From NCBI GenBank assembly GCA_903909295.1, contig CAIVVG010000105.1, forward strand, positions 1 through 9,023: 9,023 nt of DNA. The letters are read 5' to 3'. A program made the translations under genes and the position numbers. The notes beneath the pieces are model-generated. The model saw nothing but the letters and a program-made list of their open reading frames with translations, searched no databases and was not told the DNA's origin. Source of the DNA: an uncultured Chlamydiae bacterium. GTDB lineage: Bacteria; Chlamydiota; Chlamydiia; Chlamydiales; SM23-39. Numbering within the stretch: the stretch's first letter is position 1; each line of letters begins with the position of its first letter. This document shows, piece by piece, positions 1 to 6,305 of the stretch.

Positions 1-1146
1 AGGATGGGTCATCTCTACGCAAGCTTGCACAAGAATAAGATCTCCCAATGGGGTGGTGACGACAAAGTCGACCTCTTTTTTCTTTTGCGTCTTGTAATAA
101 CAAATATTGGTATAAGCTCTCCTCAAATGCATGAAAACGGCATTTTCTAGCCGGGATGCTTTCTCGAATTCCCGTTTGACGGAATAGGCGGTGATCACTC
201 CAGGATCCACCGCGTACACTTTCTTCGGGTTGACCTGCCGAACTCTTTCGGAAAGACTAAAAAACGGGACAGAAAGTACCGCATAGGCATCCTCGAAATA
301 TTGTAGGTATTCGTACAAACTATTTTTCCCAATAGAGATTCCTTGCGATTTGAGAGTATTGTAAACTTTGGTGATACTCAAAGGAGCGGCGAGCTGTCGT
401 AACACGAGAACAAGAAATTTTTGGATGACATCTGCATTGATAATGGCATGCCGTTTGATAATATCTCGCAGAACAACGGCGTCCATATATCCTTGTATCA
501 GCGCTGTGTGGAGTTCTTTGGATTCTGCCACTGCTTCTGGGAACCCCCCATAAAGGAGGTATTCGCTGGCCAGATGTCTCATTTGGGCTTCTGCTTTGGG
601 GGCTTTAACCTCCTTTAGCGCAAGGAACTCGCAAAAACTATAGGGGAACACTTCTTGTGGCCATGCCCTTCCGCCGAGAGTTGTGCCGAGTTCTTTACTC
701 AGCATGCCCGCTGAGGAACCGGTCACACAAATCTGCATGTTTTCTGTGTCGATGAGGCGACGGATAAATTTCTCCCATCCAGGAACTACGTGAATTTCAT
801 CAAAACAAAAAAACAGATCCTTGCTATTGATATATTGTGGGTAGAGCTCGAAGTAGATATCGAGGATGGATTGGAAATCGTCGATCCTGAAACCGGCCAA
901 CCGGTCATCCTCGAAGTTGATGTATAGATTTGTTTCTTTGGGAAAGCCAGCTCTTTGTCTCCGATGGATCTCCTGATAGGCGGCCCACGTTTTCCCAGAG
1001 CGACGCATTCCCATGAGCGCCCAGGCCTTTCTCATATTTTGGGCGTGTTTAGGAGGATGAATCGCCCGGATGTAAGGGAGCGGAAGATCTCTCTCATGAA
1101 ACTCCATCAGAATAGATCGGACCGCCTGTTTCATATTGTCTCTCAT
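1..1146 (-). CDS. AAA-family ATPase with DUF4143 C-terminal domain, 3' end cut by window edge
   Basis: The frame is open from ATG at 1146 to the left edge (382 codons, no stop), so the C-terminus is missing. Residues 46-53 read GMRRSGKT, a Walker A site. DLFFCFDEI at about 109-117 is a Walker B, and CVTGSSA near 139-145 is the usual strand after it. The second half carries DUF4143 hallmarks: YLLYGGFPEA, then YAVDPGVITAYS, RLENAVFMHLRR, and the nuclease-like KKKEVDFVV. This architecture (AAA_14 + DUF4143) is widespread in bacteria and archaea, often in accessory DNA, and its role is largely unknown. It is a monocistronic-looking gene 60 bp downstream of the DASS gene on the same strand. No Shine-Dalgarno precedes the first ATG. 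A second in-frame ATG lies four codons in, after GAGAGA, and could be the true start. Family assignment is firm, function is not. Confidence 0.9.
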   Translation of the reverse strand, partial: MRDNMKQAVRSILMEFHERDLPLPYIRAIHPPKHAQNMRKAWALMGMRRSGKTWAAYQEIHRRQRAGFPKETNLYINFEDDRLAGFRIDDFQSILDIYFELYPQYINSKDLFFCFDEIHVVPGWEKFIRRLIDTENMQICVTGSSAGMLSKELGTTLGGRAWPQEVFPYSFCEFLALKEVKAPKAEAQMRHLASEYLLYGGFPEAVAESKELHTALIQGYMDAVVLRDIIKRHAIINADVIQKFLVLVLRQLAAPLSITKVYNTLKSQGISIGKNSLYEYLQYFEDAYAVLSVPFFSLSERVRQVNPKKVYAVDPGVITAYSVKREFEKASRLENAVFMHLRRAYTNICYYKTQKKKEVDFVVTTPLGDLILVQACVEMTHP

Positions 1147-1155
1147 ACAAAGCTA

Positions 1156-1161
1156 ATTATA
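1156..1161 (-). promoter_or_regulatory. -10 box of the AAA ATPase gene
   Basis: The minus strand reads TATAAT, a consensus -10, ending 9 nt before the ATG at 1146. Transcription would start only a few nucleotides from the start codon, so the mRNA would be nearly leaderless. No good -35 is seen at 17 nt; that zone is occupied by the palindrome at 1172-1186. Confidence 0.45.
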
Positions 1162-1171
1162 CAACAATCTA

Positions 1172-1186
1172 TCTTTCCTGGAAAGA
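1172..1186. promoter_or_regulatory. 15-bp palindrome in the AAA ATPase promoter (possible operator)
   Basis: TCTTTCCTGGAAAGA is a perfect 7-bp inverted repeat around one central base. It lies in the 60-bp gap between the DASS stop and the ATPase start, over the expected -35 position of the TATAAT box at 1156-1161. No T-run follows on the minus strand, so an intrinsic terminator for the DASS operon is less likely than a protein-binding site. Inference only. Confidence 0.35.
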
Positions 1187-1206
1187 CAAATTGCCTATAT
1201 CGCTTA

Positions 1207-2589
1207 CTACCAAATACCTAGAAAGTGCCACCAGAGGGAGCCGACGCCGAGCCAGATGGCGATATTGACGACGCTGGCAAGCAAGCCGACTTGCCACCAC
1301 TCCTTCACGGAGAGGTAGCCGGCGCCGAAGAGGATGGGGGCGGGGCCAAAGCCGTAGTGGGTCAGGCCGCCAAAGAGGTTGCTAAAGAAGATGAGGCTGA
1401 GGGCCGCAAGGCCGGGAGGGGTGCCGAGGCCGATGGCGACGGTGAGAAAAGGGGCAAACATAGCTCCGACGTGGGCTACGCTGCTGGCAAAGAAGTAGTG
1501 GCTGTAGAAGTAAATGAGCAGGGCGATGAGGAATCCGGCGATCCATCCAAGGCCGCTGACTTGCGCAACGACCCACTGCCCAAACCAGGCTGTGACGCCA
1601 AATTGGTTGAGAAAGCCAGAAAGGGTCACGAGAACGGAGAACCAAATAAAGGTGTCCCAGGCGGCGGTCTCTTCTAAGAGGTCTTTGAGTCGGAGAGTTC
1701 CTGTGAGGAGGAGAATGGAGACTCCAATGAGGGCGGCGACCGTCGCTTTCATCTCCAAAAAGGGGCCGAGAACCCAGAGGACAATCAGAAGGCAAAAAAC
1801 AAAGATCATAGTCCATTCTTGGGGTTTGATGGAACCCATCCGAGCGAGCCTTTCTTGGGCCATCTCTTTCGCACGGGGGGTTTTTCGAGTAGCGGGGGCG
1901 ATGAATTTAAAGAGGACGTAAGGGACGATGAGGAGGCTGAGGAGGCCGGGCACACTAGCCGCGATGCACCAGCTAGCCCAGGTGATCTCGACTCCCTGCT
2001 TGCCGGCCAACTCGGCTAAGAGAGGATTGCCGGCCATCGCGGTGAGAAACATGGCGCTGGTGATGACGCATCCTTGAAAGGCGGTGGCGGTGAGAAATCC
2101 CCCCATTCGGGGATCGCTGGAGGAGCCGGTGAAAATCTCTGCAAGCGCTTTGGCAATCGGGTAGACGATCCCCCCGATGCGCGCTGTGACGCTGGGAATG
2201 GCGGGCGCGAGCAACAGGTCTGTGGCCACAAGACCGTATCCGAGGCCAAGACTGTTTTTCCCGAGCAGGCTCATCACTTGATAGGCCAAGCGGCTCCCCA
2301 AGCCGGTCGAGATAAATCCCCTTGCGACAAAGAAGGCCAAAACGATAAGCCAAACGATCTCGTGGCTAAATCCATTGAGCGCTTCAGCGAGAGTGAGGGT
2401 GTGGGTGGCGGTGGCGACACTCAAAGAAAAAAGGGAAATCACGCTCATCGGAAATGGTTTGAGGATCACAGCGAGCATGGTGGAGATAAAGATTGCGAGC
2501 AGGTGCCAGCCTTGGGTCGAAATCCCCTCAGGAACTGGGCAAAGCCAGATCGCAAGCCCGAGAAGTACAGAAATAAAAAGACGGATCAT
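1207..2589 (-). CDS. DASS-family dicarboxylate (2-oxoglutarate/malate-type) translocator
   Basis: This 460-aa polytopic inner-membrane protein belongs to the divalent anion:sodium symporter (DASS) family and would exchange or import dicarboxylates such as 2-oxoglutarate and malate. It resembles plant plastid DiT translocators: TSAMFLTAMAGNPL near 177-190 (the first Asn-containing substrate/Na+ loop), PATRKTPRAKEMA at 232-244, AWDTFIWFSVLV near 310-321, SHYFFASSVAHVGAM near 363-377, NLFGGLTHYG near 404-413, and the C-terminal SLWWHFLGIW. Around a dozen hydrophobic segments are visible. Chlamydiae carry SodiT-like members of this group. The start at 2589 is chosen because its ATG overlaps the RDD stop as ATGA, a translational-coupling junction. 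A longer frame from a TTG at 2793 would run deep into the RDD gene. It is the last gene of the cluster. The exact substrate is inferred. Confidence 0.92.
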   Translation of the reverse strand: MIRLFISVLLGLAIWLCPVPEGISTQGWHLLAIFISTMLAVILKPFPMSVISLFSLSVATATHTLTLAEALNGFSHEIVWLIVLAFFVARGFISTGLGSRLAYQVMSLLGKNSLGLGYGLVATDLLLAPAIPSVTARIGGIVYPIAKALAEIFTGSSSDPRMGGFLTATAFQGCVITSAMFLTAMAGNPLLAELAGKQGVEITWASWCIAASVPGLLSLLIVPYVLFKFIAPATRKTPRAKEMAQERLARMGSIKPQEWTMIFVFCLLIVLWVLGPFLEMKATVAALIGVSILLLTGTLRLKDLLEETAAWDTFIWFSVLVTLSGFLNQFGVTAWFGQWVVAQVSGLGWIAGFLIALLIYFYSHYFFASSVAHVGAMFAPFLTVAIGLGTPPGLAALSLIFFSNLFGGLTHYGFGPAPILFGAGYLSVKEWWQVGLLASVVNIAIWLGVGSLWWHFLGIW

Positions 2590-3104
2590 CGTTGAGCAGT
2601 GTAGAATAAAAGGCCCATAATGGCAACTGTTGCAACCACGCCAAAACGGAAACGGCCCAGCGATCCGCAGGTGACTTTGGTGTAGGCGTCCCGGTCCCAA
2701 CTCGTTGTTTTGAGGAGGCGCAGTTTCTGATAAGCGATGAGCAGACAAAAGAAGTTCACGAAGGGAATACCCATTCCGATCCCGCGCATCCAAACGGACA
2801 GGCTCCGCTTCAACGCCTGCTCAAAGCGCAGATGGGGAGTGATTTTCACTTTTAAGAGCCACTTGCCCGGAGTGGTCCCCCAAGTAGAGAGGAGCGCTGC
2901 CTCGATAGGGATCCAAGCGAGCAATTCCCAAGGAATCCAATGTTCGTAGCTATCTGCAAAAGAAAATCCAGTAGCCCAGATGATCATGCACAAAAGAGCA
3001 TAGTCAAAGAGGCGAGCAAAAAGGCGAATCCAAGGGGGTTCAAATCCCTTTGGAGAGATCGATTCCTTGCCTGTTAGAATCTCCGTTGGGTCAATGGTCT
3101 TCAT
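2586..3104 (-). CDS. RDD-family membrane protein
   Basis: This is a 172-aa integral membrane protein. The RDD signature is present: WIRLFARLFDYALL at 25-38 (Arg 31, Asp 34), STWGTTPGKWLLKVKI at 73-88 (the conserved TPGK turn between helices), and the C-terminal TTSWDRDAYTKV at 133-144. Hydrophobic segments lie at about 36-50, 58-75, 107-125 and 153-170. The last is an extra helix beyond the three typical of the family. RDD proteins have no settled general function; some are linked to transport or Na+/H+ exchange. The stop overlaps the DASS start by 4 bp, and its own ATG lies 14 nt inside the upstream small gene, with GAGA about 7 nt before it. Co-translation with the DASS carrier is likely, so a role in envelope transport or carrier support is possible but unproven. 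Confidence 0.88.
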   Translation of the reverse strand: MKTIDPTEILTGKESISPKGFEPPWIRLFARLFDYALLCMIIWATGFSFADSYEHWIPWELLAWIPIEAALLSTWGTTPGKWLLKVKITPHLRFEQALKRSLSVWMRGIGMGIPFVNFFCLLIAYQKLRLLKTTSWDRDAYTKVTCGSLGRFRFGVVATVAIMGLLFYTAQR

Positions 3105-3429
3105 CGATGATTCTCAATTCAGGGATATACGGTTCCAACATCACGTCTCCTATCTTTTCGGCCATCTCCACTGTCTTTCGCCACACTTTTGGTTCAATAT
3201 CGCGGCCGGTCGCTAAAGCCTGTTCCAGATGCTCTGCAATATCTCTCCACGGACCTGGAGGAAGCCGACAGCAGGCCAATGCCAACTTCAGCTGCTTTAA
3301 ATATTCCTGCAACCCCTCTTTGAATTGGTCGCGGTGTACGAACACGACAACCTTTTCGATCCCGAATGCGCAGTCTCTTACTTTTTCAGTGCTGACTCGT
3401 GTTACCATTTGCAAGAGGGTAGCAAACAA
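3091..3429 (-). CDS. Small helical protein of unknown function between Sua5 and RDD genes
   Basis: This 112-aa frame (from TTG at 3429) fills the space between the Sua5 stop at 3435 and the RDD start at 3104, overlapping the RDD gene by 14 nt. A more conventional start is the ATG at 3408, giving 105 aa beginning MVTRVSTEK; neither start has a clear ribosome-binding site. No family is recognised. The sequence looks soluble, charged and mostly helical (FKEGLQEYLKQLKLALACC, WRDIAEHLEQALA, VWRKTVEMAEKIGD), with an acidic end IIDEDH and no signal peptide or membrane segment. Position and tight packing support that it is a real gene of the operon. Its function cannot be read from sequence. Confidence 0.7.
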   Translation of the reverse strand: MFATLLQMVTRVSTEKVRDCAFGIEKVVVFVHRDQFKEGLQEYLKQLKLALACCRLPPGPWRDIAEHLEQALATGRDIEPKVWRKTVEMAEKIGDVMLEPYIPELRIIDEDH

Positions 3430-3434
3430 ATTAA

Positions 3435-4337
3435 TTATTTGGAAGCGGCCCGCACGAGCCGGTCGCGAAGACCGGCTGACGTTTCCCCAAGTCCAAAGAC
3501 GTCGATGACACCGATGTTTAAACGGTCCGCCTCGCGCAGCTCAGCATAGAGAGACTGTTCCCTCAAGGGGCGCGTTTGAATCCCTAAGATCGGAACAGAA
3601 GAGAGGATAAAGGAGCTCGTCAACTGATCGGGGTGATTTACAAAACGGATCTCCGCGCGAGGTGCGTAGTGGCGGTATTTCATGCCGGGCGAATGGACGG
3701 GAGTCTCTTTAGAGGCAATGAAGATCTCTACCCCAAGCACCTCTTCTAGGCTCTGCTGCGAAATATTCCCAGGGCGAAGGAGCACGGGCCGCGGGCCACA
3801 TAAGCTCAGCACCGTCGACTCAATCCCCACGGAGGACTCTCCTCCATCAATGATCAGAGCGACCCTCCCCTCCAAATCCTCCAGGACATCTCTGACACAG
3901 GTGGGGCTCGGCCGCCCCGATAAGTTGGCCGAAGGGGCGACAAGCGGCTCCCCCACCTCTTCGATCAGACGGCGGGCGATCGGATGGGAGGGCATCCTCA
4001 CAGCGACAGTAGGGTGCCCCGCAGACACAGCCGAAGGGACCCGCTCCGATTTGGGAAACACAAGGGTCAGTGGCCCCGGCCAAAACGCCTCCGCCAGCCG
4101 CTCCCAATGGTCGGGCAGCGATGAGACGAGCTCTCGGAGCTCCCCTTTTTTCGCAATGTGCACGATGAGGGGGTTATCGCGGGGCCGCCCCTTGATGGCA
4201 AAGACTTTCTCGATGGCGCTCGGTTGATAGAGAGGCGCGGCCAAGCCGTAGACCGTTTCGGTAGGCATGACGATGGGCTCCCCCTTTTTAAGAAGGATAA
4301 CTGCCTCGGTTGTATCTAAAACGACCTTTGTTTTCAT
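3435..4337 (-). CDS. sua5: Threonylcarbamoyl-AMP synthase, Sua5/YrdC family
   Basis: This cytosolic enzyme makes L-threonylcarbamoyladenylate from threonine, bicarbonate and ATP, the first step of the t6A37 modification of ANN-decoding tRNAs. The 300-aa protein has the YrdC domain at about 8-205: PTETVYGLAA at 25-34, the KGRPRDNPL substrate loop at 49-57, FWPGPLTLV at 85-93, PSANLSGRPS at 135-144 and LLRPGNIS at 186-193. The Sua5 linker SPGMKYRHYAP is at 216-226. A Sua5-specific C-terminal domain follows, ending GLGETSAGLRDRLVRAAS. Presence of linker and C-domain makes it Sua5 rather than the short YrdC/TsaC. The ATG at 4337 is chosen over an upstream in-frame TTG at 4367 because homology begins just after it and a -10-like TACAAT lies between the two. 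First gene of the Sua5-orf-RDD-DASS cluster. Confidence 0.95.
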   Translation of the reverse strand: MKTKVVLDTTEAVILLKKGEPIVMPTETVYGLAAPLYQPSAIEKVFAIKGRPRDNPLIVHIAKKGELRELVSSLPDHWERLAEAFWPGPLTLVFPKSERVPSAVSAGHPTVAVRMPSHPIARRLIEEVGEPLVAPSANLSGRPSPTCVRDVLEDLEGRVALIIDGGESSVGIESTVLSLCGPRPVLLRPGNISQQSLEEVLGVEIFIASKETPVHSPGMKYRHYAPRAEIRFVNHPDQLTSSFILSSVPILGIQTRPLREQSLYAELREADRLNIGVIDVFGLGETSAGLRDRLVRAASK

Positions 4338-4348
4338 AGAGCGGCCCC

Positions 4349-4354
4349 ATTGTA
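4349..4354 (-). promoter_or_regulatory. Possible -10 box of the sua5 cluster
   Basis: TACAAT on the minus strand ends 11 nt before the sua5 ATG at 4337. No convincing -35 is seen at 16-18 nt, so the call is weak. It would drive the whole four-gene cluster. Confidence 0.3.
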
Positions 4355-4398
4355 CAGCGCCCCCCAAGTAAAATCTAGTTTAAAAAAAAGATATCCCC

Positions 4399-4407
4399 TG
4401 GTAACTT
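4399..4407 (+). promoter_or_regulatory. Possible extended -10 of the TMEM14 gene
   Basis: TGG followed by TAACTT (4402-4407) fits an extended -10 (TGn plus TAnnnT) ending 7 nt before the ATG at 4415. There is no strong -35 or Shine-Dalgarno. The 77-bp gap 4338-4414 is a divergent control region shared with sua5; it also holds an A-run at 4382-4389. Confidence 0.3.
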
Positions 4408-4414
4408 CAGAGAT

Positions 4415-4744
4415 ATGTTAAAAAAATACTGTGGTTGGCCGGTTCTTGTCTTCGGGGTCTTGCTGATTGTCCTTGGCACTCTGGGCTATCAAAAAACCGG
4501 TAGCGCCATTTCCCTTTACGTGGGATGTGGAATGGGGGCCGGAGTCTTGCTCAGCGCTCTGGGCATTTTTCGGGGAAAAAATTGGGGCGCCAACCTGGCC
4601 CTTTTTTTAAGTCTGCTCCTCACGGCGACCTTTGCGTTTCGCTACACCGCCACGGGAAAAATCTTCCCAGCGATGATGTCTGTCCTGAGTGGCATCATGC
4701 TGATGTACCTTCTCGGCAGCGTAGCCAAAAACCAATCTAAATAG
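4415..4744 (+). CDS. TMEM14-family small membrane protein
   Basis: This 109-aa inner-membrane protein has four hydrophobic segments at about 8-24, 33-51, 59-76 and 84-101. It matches the TMEM14 (Tmemb_14) pattern: GYQKTGSAISLYVGCGMG at 24-41, then a GxxxG-rich second helix, FRYTATGKIFPAMMSVLSG at 75-93, where the family's R(F/Y)xxTGKxxPA stretch is intact. In eukaryotes the family includes mitochondrial TMEM14C (porphyrin precursor transport) and plastid FAX proteins (fatty-acid export). Bacterial members are not well characterised. Small-molecule or lipid-related transport is a family-based inference. It is transcribed away from sua5 and ends inside the last codons of the convergent hydrolase gene. 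It starts at the only ATG compatible with the first helix. Confidence 0.88.
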   Translation: MLKKYCGWPVLVFGVLLIVLGTLGYQKTGSAISLYVGCGMGAGVLLSALGIFRGKNWGANLALFLSLLLTATFAFRYTATGKIFPAMMSVLSGIMLMYLLGSVAKNQSK

Positions 4745-5702
4745 TGAGCCAATCAACCACGGTCGTGTCGAGCCAGAAAAATCCCTTTTCCTGTCTCGGG
4801 TCTGCGAGAAATCCAAGATGTCCCCCCTGTTTGGTCTTGAAGACCGAAACGTGATTCGGCAATACTAACTCGTCGAGTTGTTTGGAGCAAATGAGCGGGT
4901 CGTCTTCCGCAAAGAGAATTTTGCAGGGAACAGCAATCTGAGAAACAAGCGGGATCGTACTGCAAGTTTCGTAATACTCTTCTAAATCTTTAAATCCTCC
5001 AGAAGGGACAATCAAATGCTGAGAAAAATCGGTGAGCGAAGCACCTAAGGGGAATCTCAGGTCCCGATCTTGATCCGGGTGCTCCCGAAGCGCCTCAACA
5101 TGATCTCTCAAATAACTCCAAAACACATATTGGTAAAAGAGCGTTCTTGCATCGGATAAGGTTTCTTTGGTTTTCCGAATATTCACGGGAGGGCTCACGG
5201 CGATCACCTGCTTTAACAAAGAGGGTCCCCGTTCTCCCAGCTCCCCAGCCAATCTCAGAGTCAACTGAGCCCCCAAAGAAAACCCGGCAATTGAAAGGGG
5301 GGAATCGGGGTGCTGGCGCTTCAATGCCAATACCGCCTCTAAGATATCCCCACTCAAACCGGCGTGGTACATTTTTCGAGCATGTCCCCGACCCGAGCCA
5401 CAGCCGCGTAAGTTGAAACGGACCGCCCGAACCCCTTGATCGATCAGCCGTTTCGCTGTTCGGACAATATTCGGAGATTGGTGTGATCCACACAAGCCAT
5501 GAATCAAAATCACCGTCTCATCGGTGGGCTTCCAGTTCTTGGGGGTCGTGATCTCAAGCGAGATTTTATCCCCGTCTGGTAAGTGGACAAGCTGTTGAAT
5601 AGAAGTGGGTTCCGTTCCAAAAATCAGAGCAGCACCAAGAATCGTCTGAGCGTGGGGGTTGTGAAACCCAGGAAAAGGATCGAACGCCAGATATTCTGTC
5701 AT
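4737..5702 (-). CDS. YheT-type alpha/beta hydrolase (COG0429)
   Basis: This 321-aa hydrolase has the layout of the YheT group: NPHAQTILGAAL at 15-26 (the family's HxQT motif), ILIHGLCGS at 65-73 (oxyanion HG), FNLRGCGSGRG at 96-106 followed by YHAG at 112-115, the nucleophile elbow GFSLGA with Ser142, the acid region FAEDDPLI near 264-271, and QGGHLGFL with catalytic His295. The Ser-Asp-His triad therefore looks complete, consistent with an active esterase or lipase-like enzyme; the physiological substrate of the group is unsettled. There is no signal peptide, so it is probably cytosolic or peripheral. The start at 5702 is preceded by an AT-rich palindromic region and no Shine-Dalgarno. The stop lies inside the end of the convergent TMEM14 gene. 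Confidence 0.92.
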   Translation of the reverse strand: MTEYLAFDPFPGFHNPHAQTILGAALIFGTEPTSIQQLVHLPDGDKISLEITTPKNWKPTDETVILIHGLCGSHQSPNIVRTAKRLIDQGVRAVRFNLRGCGSGRGHARKMYHAGLSGDILEAVLALKRQHPDSPLSIAGFSLGAQLTLRLAGELGERGPSLLKQVIAVSPPVNIRKTKETLSDARTLFYQYVFWSYLRDHVEALREHPDQDRDLRFPLGASLTDFSQHLIVPSGGFKDLEEYYETCSTIPLVSQIAVPCKILFAEDDPLICSKQLDELVLPNHVSVFKTKQGGHLGFLADPRQEKGFFWLDTTVVDWLTI

Positions 5703-5706
5703 ACCG

Positions 5707-5751
5707 AAATTAATCTATGTTTAATATAATTATTAATACATAGGTTAATTT
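5707..5751. repeat. AT-rich long palindrome abutting the hydrolase start
   Basis: AAATTAATCTATGT (5707-5720) and ACATAGGTTAATTT (5738-5751) are reverse complements with one T/G position, which would be a G-U pair in RNA. The 17-nt loop contains a second inverted repeat, TTAATA (5721-5726) and TATTAA (5731-5736), around TAAT. Together up to about 20 bp could pair, ending 4 nt before the hydrolase ATG. It could be an operator dyad, an RNA hairpin masking the start, or a low-GC terminator for the PagL gene. No stable GC stem or U-run supports a classical terminator. Confidence 0.65.
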
Positions 5752-5761
5752 AATTAAACAA
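5733..5761 (-). promoter_or_regulatory. Possible promoter of the hydrolase gene
   Basis: The minus strand has TTGTTT (5761-5756) as -35, a 17-nt spacer and TATTAA (5738-5733) as -10. The -10 lies inside the long palindrome, so a protein bound to the dyad would block it. A second TAnnnT box (TAGATT, 5717-5712) sits 9 nt from the ATG. In such AT-rich DNA chance matches are common. Confidence 0.3.
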
Positions 5762-5768
5762 TAATTAA
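5750..5768. repeat. Second AT-rich inverted repeat
   Basis: TTAATTA (5750-5756) and TAATTAA (5762-5768) are perfect 7-bp inverted arms around AACAA. This repeat adjoins the larger palindrome, and together they make an island with 6 G/C in the 62 bases 5707-5768. It overlaps the putative -35 of the hydrolase gene. Confidence 0.5.
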
Positions 5769-5785
5769 TGAACAGTGTAATACAG

Positions 5786-6298
5786 TTACTTAGAGAAAGG
5801 AAATCCACTCTTTATAGGAATGTCATAAAAAAAGACCAGAGACTCCTCCCCAGGGTTGCGGCTGCCTAAGCTCGCATTCGAGAGGTGGTAAAAATGGACC
5901 CCTAACCTCCGCCAATCGTCAAACTGCCAGGCCAGCTCGATCCCAGACCTAAACTCTAGGGGGTAACCGAGGTTTTTTCCATCGCCCTGGCCATAGTATC
6001 CTGCGGCAAAACCAGGGGCGATGAGGATGTGGTCTGCAAACAAGAGGTCGAAGTTAAGCCCCAAGTAGATATAGACCGATTTCCAGGTATTGGTCATCAC
6101 GCCAACCAAAGGGCGAAACTCAAGACAGGGCAAAGGGGACTTCCAGGCATTCACATGGAATTTATACTCCATTTCAAATTCCCAAGTGCGCCATTTTTCT
6201 CGCGTCACCTCAAAAGCGCCCGTCGCAAAAGAGAAGAAGTCTGGTATTTGAGCGGCGTGAAGGGAGCAGGCGAGGCAAAGGAGCAAGTACCGAATCAT
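5786..6298 (-). CDS. PagL-type lipid A 3-O-deacylase, exported
   Basis: This 170-aa protein has a short signal peptide (MIRYLLLCLACSLHAAQ), with probable cleavage near residues 16-17, and then alternating aromatic/beta-strand segments typical of an eight-strand outer-membrane barrel. The C-terminal signature FYHLSNASLGSRNPGEES at 136-153 matches the PagL active-site region: His138, Ser140, Asn141 and, 12 residues after the Ser, Glu152. This is the same H-x-S and Ser-to-Glu spacing as the PagL catalytic triad. PagL removes the 3-O-linked acyl chain of lipid A in the outer membrane, reducing host recognition. The protein ends SGFPFSK rather than with the usual terminal aromatic of barrels, a small oddity. 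A Cys11 in LACS could alternatively suggest a lipobox, but the n-region is very short. The gene stands alone and is divergent from the small zinc-binding gene. Confidence 0.85.
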   Translation of the reverse strand: MIRYLLLCLACSLHAAQIPDFFSFATGAFEVTREKWRTWEFEMEYKFHVNAWKSPLPCLEFRPLVGVMTNTWKSVYIYLGLNFDLLFADHILIAPGFAAGYYGQGDGKNLGYPLEFRSGIELAWQFDDWRRLGVHFYHLSNASLGSRNPGEESLVFFYDIPIKSGFPFSK

Positions 6299-6305
6299 AT
6301 TCTTT

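Noticed and set aside
1..1146. AAA/DUF4143 ATPase as part of a phage-defence or toxin-antitoxin system
   Set aside because: No partner toxin, nuclease or antitoxin gene is in the window, and the left neighbour is not visible. The family alone does not support a defence claim.
1225..2620. Long plus-strand and alternative minus-strand frames inside the DASS gene
   Set aside because: They have biased Arg/Pro/Gly/Glu composition, no recognisable motifs and no start signals. They are shadows of a long gene with few stops in other frames.
2590..2793. Upstream extension of the DASS frame from a TTG at 2793, giving 528 aa
   Set aside because: The added 68 residues are non-hydrophobic, lie wholly within the RDD gene, and lack similarity to DASS N-termini. 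The ATG at 2589 forms an ATGA junction with the RDD stop.
4338..4367. Longer Sua5 start at TTG 4367
   Set aside because: Family similarity begins after the ATG at 4337, and a -10-like TACAAT lies inside the extension.
5703..5785. Intrinsic terminator for the PagL-type gene or an attachment site
   Set aside because: The stem is almost all A-T and lacks a following U-run. No integrase or duplicated tRNA end is present.
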